Shown here: positions 1-7,100 of the stretch, piece by piece
Numbering within the stretch: position 1 is the stretch's first letter
How the letters are laid out: every line of letters begins with the position of its first letter
Assembly: GCA_025201865.1 (NCBI GenBank)
Contig: MU602744.1
Location: forward strand, 48,045-65,997
Direction: 5' to 3'
Length of the DNA: 17,953 nt
Source of the DNA: Ramicandelaber brevisporus
Taxonomy: Eukaryota > Kickxellomycota > Ramicandelaberales > Ramicandelaberaceae
Program-made: the position numbers and the translations under genes
The notes under the pieces: model-generated
Told to the model about the DNA's origin: nothing
Seen by the model: only the letters and a program-made list of their open reading frames with translations
The model's database searches: none

Positions 1-1
1 A

Positions 2-577
2 GCGATTAGCGGTAACGCTTCAGCGGATCTCTACGGCCCATTCTGGATCTCGACAACTCTTATCATTGCTCTCTTTGTGACATCCTCTCTAGCCCAATCC
101 GTCGCCTCTTTGCTCAATGGTGGCCAAGGCGACAATGGTGACAAAAAGAAGGATGTTGAAATGGATGTGATGGTGTTGTCGTCAGCTGCGTTCACCATCT
201 ACCCATATGTTTTCGGCACTCCAATGGGCATCTGGGTAGTTAGCTCGTACTTGGGCGAGAATCGGTTTACGTTGCTGGAGCTGTGGTGCATTTACGGATA
301 CTCCGTCAGTGTATGGCTACCGGTTGCTGTGGCATGCATGATTCCGTGGGGTTTGTTGCGCTGGCTGTTTGTCGCTGTAGGTGCGGTGCAGTCATCGGCG
401 TTTATTCTCGCGGGAGTAAAGGCTATTGCGTCAAGAGCGCAGCTTCCAGAGCAGCAACAGTTGAAGAGTGCCATTACTATGGGCATTATTGGGATTCAGG
501 TTGTGTTTGCACTGGCACTTAAATTGTACTTTTTCAGTTACCAAACCAGCTGGCCATCCTCCGGTGATGGTAAATAA
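2..577 (+). CDS. YIPF1/YIPF2-like Yip1-domain membrane protein, 3' part
   Basis: The reading frame is already open at base 2 and runs 191 codons to TAA at 575-577, so the N-terminus lies outside the window. Near the left edge is DLYGPFW, the hallmark of YIPF1/YIPF2-type Yip1-domain proteins. These multispanning proteins of the Golgi and early secretory pathway associate with Rab GTPases and SNARE trafficking. Four to five hydrophobic segments follow: one right after DLYGPFW, one around FTIYPYVFGTPMGIWVV, one around YGYSVSVWLPVAVACMIPW, one around WLFVAVGAVQSSAFILAGV, and a last one around ITMGIIGIQVVFALALKLYFF. A soluble loop rich in Gly, Asp and Lys separates the first two. The GTG at base 77 is internal, not a start. 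The gene converges on the J-protein gene, 271 bp away. Family assignment is confident; the exact orthologue (YIPF1, YIPF2 or a yeast Yip5-like protein) is not resolved. Confidence 0.82.
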   Translation, partial: AISGNASADLYGPFWISTTLIIALFVTSSLAQSVASLLNGGQGDNGDKKKDVEMDVMVLSSAAFTIYPYVFGTPMGIWVVSSYLGENRFTLLELWCIYGYSVSVWLPVAVACMIPWGLLRWLFVAVGAVQSSAFILAGVKAIASRAQLPEQQQLKSAITMGIIGIQVVFALALKLYFFSYQTSWPSSGDGK

Positions 578-578
578 A
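573..578 (+). terminator. AATAAA hexamer overlapping the YIPF stop codon
   Basis: AATAAA at 573-578 contains the TAA stop (575-577) of the YIPF-like gene. If it is used as the poly(A) signal, the 3' UTR would be only a few tens of bases. The hexamer match is direct; its use is inference, and a second hexamer lies downstream. Confidence 0.3.
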
Positions 579-770
579 ATTCCTTTGAGTAAGCTCTATT
601 CATTTCTCTCATTATTATTGTTCTCTCTTTTTTTTTTTATGAAAGAAGCCTCTCTGATTAAATCTCGAAAAAAAACTAAAAATTGTAGTTAAATGACTCG
701 ATTGATGTAAGAGTGGAAGGATGGGGGTTAATGAATAGGAATGAAAGAAACAAACCGCGCGATAAGAAAA

Positions 771-776
771 AATAAA
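771..776 (+). terminator. AATAAA poly(A) signal candidate for the YIPF gene
   Basis: A canonical AATAAA sits 194 nt past the YIPF stop, inside the 271 bp convergent gap (578-848). The gap also holds a T11 run at 628-638 and A-rich sequence. No minus-strand AATAAA for the converging J-protein gene is visible in this gap. If this site is used, cleavage would fall close to the end of the J-protein gene. Confidence 0.4.
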
Positions 777-848
777 GTTAAGTTAAGGTGAGTGGAGATG
801 AGGGTAAATGGCAAAAGTTGAAGCGAAAACCAGAGTTAAACTGGCATA

Positions 849-1330
849 TTAGCTGATGGCTGATGGCTGTTGTTGTTGAGGTGGAGGTGGATTTGCCGGA
901 TAATTAACAGTCTCAATCCGACCATCTGGATACTTTGTGGTGATTGTAGTGTTACCCTGAGCATCGACTGACTCCGTCTGCTGAATCATCATTCCATTAA
1001 CATACTTGATAGTTTGACTCTGTCGTGCACCAGTCATGGGCATTCCTCCAAATCGCGGCCATCCAAATCCGCCAAATGGTGTCATAGATCCAAACGGTGC
1101 CATCATGCTGGCCTGGGAGCCGTTTGTGAGTTGGGGGAATCCGCCAAATCCACCAAAGGGTGAGCCGAATGGAGATGTTGTCATCATTGTACCAGCCATA
1201 TTGTGATGACTATCGAACAATGACGCATTGGAAGGGAATGGATTAAACATGGTTGATTGGTTAAATCCATTCATTTGTGCGAGTGGCTGTGGTTGATGCG
1301 CATACTGTTGCTGAGATGGAGGCGGTGGTG

Positions 1331-1361
<31 letters not shown>

Positions 1362-2046
1362 TGCTTGTTGGTTGTTGTACGATTGTTGATAACTGCCATT
1401 GACTCCATTCAGACCACCGTAGCTCGAGTAGAGGCTAGGATTGCTGTTGCCGAATGTGTTGGTGGATGTGTAGCCAGAGTTGAGCGGAGGGTAACTATCG
1501 CGTCTAGCATGACTAGCGGGTGCTGGTCGCTGCTGATGTCGTTGTTGTTGTTGCTGTTGGTGAGGCTGCTGTGGAGATTCAAACACCTCTCTTATTGATG
1601 TCTGAGCAACATATGGTCGGCGGAAACGTTCACTAAGTCCAGCCATGACATGCTCTTCTGCTGCTGCGGATGGCGATTGTTGCTGTTGCTGTTGTTGTTG
1701 ATGTGATTGTGGTGGTGGAGGAGGAGGAGGCACCGATGCTGCTGCTGCGGCTGTTGCAGGTGAGAATGCGGATGGTCTATCTGGAATATATGTTGATCGC
1801 TCAAACGCACTCGGATTTGGTCGAGACTTGTCAGGAATAATGTTGGATGCCACATTAGCAGCCTTTTCGCCAACTTTGCTCAAGAACGACTGCACTTTGC
1901 TCGCTGCTGAACTACCTGTAGGACTCGTTACCTCAGGCGGGAGTGGGTACGACTCATTACTGTGTTTGACTGCGCTTGGTACATTGAGAGGAGGCACACC
2001 TGTTGGCAGTGTTGCAGATGCCGGCTTGGTTGTTGGCGCTGTCGTC

Positions 2047-2081
<35 letters not shown>

Positions 2082-3662
2082 TGCTGCTGCAGTTGCTGTT
2101 GCGGTTGTTGATGGTCGTGCATATGGCGAATAGGCAGATGCTGATGCCGTGGATGTGGTTGGCGCTGGTTTTGAAGTGGAGTCTGTAGTGGCAGCTCCAG
2201 CAAATTTAGCTCTCTTCTCATTGAATGCAGTCGAGAATCGCGTTGGTCCATTTGTGGCTCCGTTACTGCCATTGGTGCTAATTGGGCTGGCTGCATGCTT
2301 GGCCGGGACTGAAGCTGACGCAGACATACTCGCAGCTGCGGCAGCCATTGAAGCTGATGAAGACAGCGGTGAAGTTGCATTGGCTGATGACGACTTTGGA
2401 GGCAGGCTGGATGTGTCAACTGTAGGCATTTTGGCACTAGATTTCGCACCAATTCCAGTAGCTGCTGCTGTGGCTGCTGCTGTGGCTGCCGCTGCACTCT
2501 CAGGCGATGTCCACGCCGAGGTCTTGTATGATCGACCGCCAAAGAGTGTACTGGCGTTCGCAGTGGCTGGATTCGGTTTAAGCTCTGTAGCCGAAGACTT
2601 TTGTCCAGCGCTCACCTTGTTATATGATGGCTGTTCAGCAGATGTATGTGGCTGTGGTTGTGGTTGTGTTTGCGGCTGTGCCTGTGGCCGTGCTGGAGCT
2701 TGGTAGGTTGTAGGCTGTGGATGTGGCTGAGGTGGTGGTGGCGGGGGTTGTTGCTGCTGAGAATGCTGCCGCGGAGGAGGTGGCGGTGGAGGCTGTGTTG
2801 GCTGGGATTGTGGTTGTGACCGTGGAGGAGGAGGTGGCGGTTGCTGTTGCTGTTGCTGTTGCTGTTGTTGTTGAACCTGAGGGGGCGGTGGTGGAGGATA
2901 TTGCTGCTGCTGTTGCTGTGTCTGCTGGTGAAGGTGAGGGTGATAGTTGGAATGAGATTGAGACTGATATTGCATTTGAGGACCGGCACCACCACCGCTA
3001 TTAGTATATGTCGTCGAGAAGCTGTAGAATCTCGATCCATTTGGCAACTCTGCACTGTATTGATAAGTGTTCGTGCCAGGTGGCGGTGGATGTGAATTAG
3101 CAGCAGCCGCAGCAGCAGCCGCTGGATTATGAAGATTGCCAAACTGATGACCAAACATTGTGCTTCCTGTTGACATATTAGGTATACCACCATTGGTAGA
3201 GTAGTACTGATGCTGCTGTTGATTAAGATTGCTCATCGAAGCTCCAAATGGCTGGGCGAAGCTTCCAAATATATCGTCAAACGGATTCCGACCACCAAAG
3301 AACTCTGCAAACACTTCTGCTGGAGTTCTATAGAAGAACTGCGGTGCTGGTCCATTGCCACCAGTTGCGAACCCTGGATGCGCTCCTCCGCTGCCAGCTC
3401 CTGGACCCGCACTGCTGGATGGAATGCCATTCTTCAGTCCCTCTTCGCCGTATCGGTCGTAGACTGAGCGCTTGTTATCATCAGACAGGATCTCGTAGGC
3501 TTCGGATATCTCTTTGAACTTTGCAGTGGCAACGTCCTTGTCGGCGTCCTTTTGGTGTCGATCGGGATGCCACTTCAGCGCCTGCTTCTTGTACGCTGCT
3601 TTGACCTGCTCCAAAGTGGCACTTCTACTAATGCCGAGAATGGCATAAAAGTCCTTGCCCAT
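849..3662 (-). CDS. DnaJ/Hsp40 class B co-chaperone, DNAJB6-like, with polyQ/polyP/polyA tracts
   Basis: 937 aa from the first ATG of the frame (3662-3660); the frame upstream is open but has no ATG. Residues 1-75 form a J-domain with the HPD triad at 32-34, which stimulates Hsp70 ATPase. Residues 76-140 are Gly/Phe-rich and include FFGGRNPFDDIFGSF, as in Sis1/DNAJB-type proteins. No CxxCxGxG zinc finger is present, so it is not class A. Residues about 140-810 are low complexity: Q, P and A runs plus Ser/Thr-rich stretches. Near the end come FGG-type repeats and a segment at about 886-921 (KYVNG...PDGRIETVNY) that resembles the short beta-strand C-terminal domain of DNAJB6/DNAJB2. Those chaperones are known to suppress polyglutamine aggregation through a Ser/Thr-rich region. 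They are about 240-330 aa long, so this protein is roughly three times the usual size. Location is probably cytosol/nucleus, with no signal peptide. J-domain certain; DNAJB6 kinship likely. Confidence 0.85.
1332..1361 (-). repeat. CAG/CAA tract encoding Q10 in the J-protein C-terminal half
   Basis: Four CTGTTG hexamers (1332-1355) plus two CTG on the plus strand encode ten glutamines, followed in the protein by a run of prolines. It has the same alternating codon architecture as the tract at 2841-2873. Confidence 0.88.
1677..1700 (-). repeat. CAA/CAG tract encoding Q8 in the J-protein
   Basis: Eight consecutive TTG/CTG triplets on the plus strand encode eight glutamines. In the protein the tract lies shortly after a run of prolines (about 1710-1730) and before SPSAAAEE. 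Confidence 0.85.
2841..2873 (-). repeat. CAG/CAA tract encoding Q11 in the J-protein
   Basis: On the plus strand this is four TTGCTG hexamers (2841-2864) followed by three TTG, giving eleven Gln codons on the minus strand. Regular CAA/CAG alternation differs from a pure CAG run and is expected to slip less. Proline runs flank it on both sides. Confidence 0.9.
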
Positions 3663-4159
3663 CGCTGACAACGTGCTTCGATCAATAGTGGCTATGATGA
3701 AGGCAACGGATGCTAGATAGTTATAAAGAGGCGATTTGGGAGGAAAGTCAAGAAAGCAGAGATGCGAAAGCTGAAGGGAGGAGGAGAAGGAAAGGTCAAA
3801 CAAGTATGGCAACAGCGATAACAAGAACAAAACACCTCTCCCAAATAGAGTTGAGAAGCGTGAGTGTGTATTGCGAGGTTCTCTTTTTTGTTTGTTGTGT
3901 GCTTGCTGTTTGTGTGTGTGTTGTGTGTGGGGGAAGACATCACTCCTCACGCGCGGTAAGTAGCTGCTCCCTTTGAAATCACACACGAAACTGGCTGGGA
4001 CTGTTCAACCCCCATTCAGACCCCTCTTTCCTAGCACTATTGAGCTCATTTAATGAAAGACATGAAAAACGAACTTATAGCGAGTGCACTGAATTAAAAT
4101 GGAACTGATTAAAACGCACAAACCGTAGAAATATTATGCAGAGTATGAAGGAAGATATA
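3663..4159. other. Intergenic: J-protein promoter/leader and ABC transporter 3' UTR
   Basis: These 497 bp lie between two minus-strand genes. On the J-protein sense strand there is a pyrimidine-rich stretch (complement of about 3740-3800) just upstream of the start, then a C/A-rich tract (complement of about 3893-3932, with a GT run at 3911-3929 on the plus strand). Near the ABC gene end, TTTAAT at 4049-4054 reads ATTAAA on the minus strand, about 106 nt past the ABC stop, and is a possible poly(A) signal. I found no convincing heat-shock element array and no ORF worth calling. Confidence 0.6.
3721..3727 (-). promoter_or_regulatory. Possible TATA box of the J-protein gene
   Basis: TTATAAA on the plus strand reads TTTATAA on the minus strand, about 60 nt upstream of the ATG at 3662, next to a CT-rich sense-strand tract. 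The position would give a leader of roughly 30 nt. Motif match only. Confidence 0.3.
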
Positions 4160-7100
4160 TTAAGCAAGGATTCCAGCTTCGCGCACCAGTCCACTAAACG
4201 CGCTGTTTGGATTGGCAAGCAGGTGCTCTGGTGAATCAAACTCGATAACCCTGCCGTGATCGAGGACCAGCACACGAGAGCTGTCCAGAATAGTGTTGAT
4301 GCGATGTGCAATTGTGATCACAGTGCAGTCCTTGAAATCAGTGCGAATGGCTTGCTGCACTCCGGCATCACTGGCTGCATCAACGTTGGCGGTCGCTTCA
4401 TCAAGAATAACGATGCGAGAGCGACGCAACAAAGCGCGTGCGAGGCATATCAGCTGTCGCTCGCCCAGTGAGAAGTTGGAGCCACCCGACTGAACAGGCG
4501 TCATGAGACCAAGGCTGAGTTCATCCGGTTCGCTGGCTGTGAGCTTGGTGGAAGATGGCGACGATGTTACGGCGGTTGGCAGCAAGGCATCGGTTTCAGT
4601 AGCCTCGTCATTCAGATTAGGCTCGGGCTCAGGCTGGGGAGTGCCAGCCGACTCGGGAATGTGTGCTAGTGGCTGTTGTGGCTGTTGTGGCTGCTGAGCC
4701 AGCGACTTTATGTTGGCAGATTCAAGTGCTTTCCAAATATCGGCATCATCATGCTCATTCAACGGATCCAAGTTCTCTCTCAATGTGCCTTCGAACAACA
4801 CTGGTTCTTGAGGGATAATGGACAGGCGAGAGCGCAGGTCATTCAATCCCATTTTGGAGATGTCCAGTCCATCAATCACTATTGAGCCCTCGGCAGCCTC
4901 GACTGTTCTGAACATGGCAGATGTAGTGCTCGACTTGCCTGCTGCCGTTCTGCCCACGATGCCAATCTTCTCTCCAGCGTGAATCCTGAAGCTGAGATTG
5001 TTTAAAACCAGTGGCAGGCCAGGACGGTATCTCATTGAATAGTTGCGGAACTCAATTCCACCACATGCTGGCCAATTTGCAGGCGGACGGCTGTCCTCAA
5101 TAGTAGCTGGCGCTTCAGATGGCAGCTTAGAGTAGTCTGTAACTCTTTCAAACGAGACCAAGTTTGCTTCAAAGTCGGCAGCCTTGAGAGTGCTTTGAGT
5201 CAGTGGACCAGTCGCAGCGTTGAGAGCATACGTGATGGCCAGCGCAATCTGACCAGATGTCACACCAAACGTGCCGCTCGTTCCAAACATCACCACACTG
5301 GTCACTGACAAAAAGCAAGCTGAAAACACAAAGCAGTTGCCAACCAAAACCAAGTGATATCTCGTTGAATGGGATGCAGCCATGGCCAGGAACTCTGCCT
5401 TTGAATTGGCATCAACTGCTGAATAATTGCGCTGAATAAATCTCTTTGTGGCGGCAAACGCACGAATGGTGGCTGCACCACCCATTGATTGCTGCAGATG
5501 CGAGAATATGGGAGAGCGAGACACTGCAACAAGACGCTGTAGCTCTCTCGTAGATGCCAAATAATACTGCTGCAAACGAATCAGAATAATGGCCAAGGGG
5601 ATTACAGTGACGCCGAGCAGTGGGACCGCAGCAACCATGGCAGCCATGCCTGCAACAGCTGTGGTGAATGTGGTGAAGAATGCGACGAGAGAGTTCGGCA
5701 AGGTGCTGTCTATCGAGTCCATATCTTTGCTTGCGACGTTTGTGATTCTTCCCTGTGGAGTTGAATCAAACCATGAAACGGGTGACATTAATATTGATTT
5801 CAGCATTCTCTGGTGAGTGATGCGCGACGATCTAATTGCACACACTGTCCACACCAAGAGAGCCTGGGCGAATGCGGCGAGGCTGGAGACGATTCCATAA
5901 TATCCATAAACTGCCAAATTATGCCAGTTTGAATCAAAGTTTGATCCAGTTGTGTAGTAATACTGATGCTGGTGATGAAGAGGTTTGTTGCTATGATCCT
6001 GTTTTTGCTTTGACATTGCCCAATCTTTGAGCCAAAAAGTGCCTCCAACATTTGCATACTGCATAATAAACACTCCAACCAAGTAAAGTGCCATGAGATG
6101 AGGTGACATTAATTGGATGTATGAGAGATACACTTTGAGTGACATTCGTCCCTTTTTGTGTTCCTCGATTGTCATTAGCTTACCCTTGGCGGCTCTGCTA
6201 CCTGAAGCTGACGCAGCTGCTATATGAGAGAGAAGCTGTTGTTGCTGCTGCTGCACTTGAGTCTTTGTAGAGTTGGTGGATGGCAGTTCGAGGACAGCAG
6301 ATGTTGATGGAGTGTTGACCGCCGTGGCATCAGCTGAGGCGGATGAGACTAATTCAACGGGTGATTGAGGACGACTACACTCTGCAGACGGGGTGCTACT
6401 GCTTGTAGTTTCGTATCCAGATTCAGATCCATGTTCCAGTACGAGTGCCTGTAGTTTGCTATCACCTTCGTCGTTCATGAATGTGTTGTAATTGCCAGAT
6501 TCAACGATTTCTCCATTTTCCATTAAACAAACGTTATGGCAATATTTAAGGAAGGGAATTGCATGGGTTACTAACAATCTTGTGCTATTCTTTAATATTC
6601 CATTTGGTCCCAACACTTGTTCAAATACTCTTCTGCCAACATTTGCATCCAAAGCTGACATTACATCATCCAGTAAACACACATCTGGCTGGCTATAAAC
6701 TGCCCTGGCTAATGACACTCTGGCGCGCTGTCCGCCACTTAATCCAACTCCACGCTCTCCAATCTCAGTTTCATCATATGCTGGGAACGCCTCCAAATCT
6801 GGTAACAAACAGCATACATCCAATGTGCGAGCATACAAATCTGCATCAAATGGACGGCCAAATAAGATGTTTTGCTTCACAGTTGCATTCATAATCCATG
6901 GCTGAGCCGGTGCATATGCCAAACGACCCTTGAAGAACAACTGACTTGTAGAGTTATCATTACTATTACTATTAACATTGCTGTCACTGTTGATACGAAT
7001 CATTTCACCAAGAATTGCAGACAATAACGAACTCTTTCCACTGCCAACTCTTCCAACAAATGCCACAAGTTCACCACGTTTACATGTTAATTCGATATTG

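Noticed and set aside
1828-3193. Long Leu/Val/Ala- or His/Asn-rich open frames opposite or overlapping the J-protein gene
   Set aside because: They are the complement or shifted frames of CAG/CCA/GCA repeats, which carry few stops. Composition is homopolymeric and no domain is visible.
3663-3986. N-terminal extension of the J-protein by 108 codons
   Set aside because: No ATG upstream of 3662; the extension starts at GTG, is promoter-like CT/CA-rich sequence, and would put residues before a J-domain that starts normally at MGKDFY.
3663-4159. Heat-shock elements upstream of the J-protein
   Set aside because: Several isolated GAA and TTC triplets occur, but no alternating nGAAnnTTCn array at 5-bp spacing.
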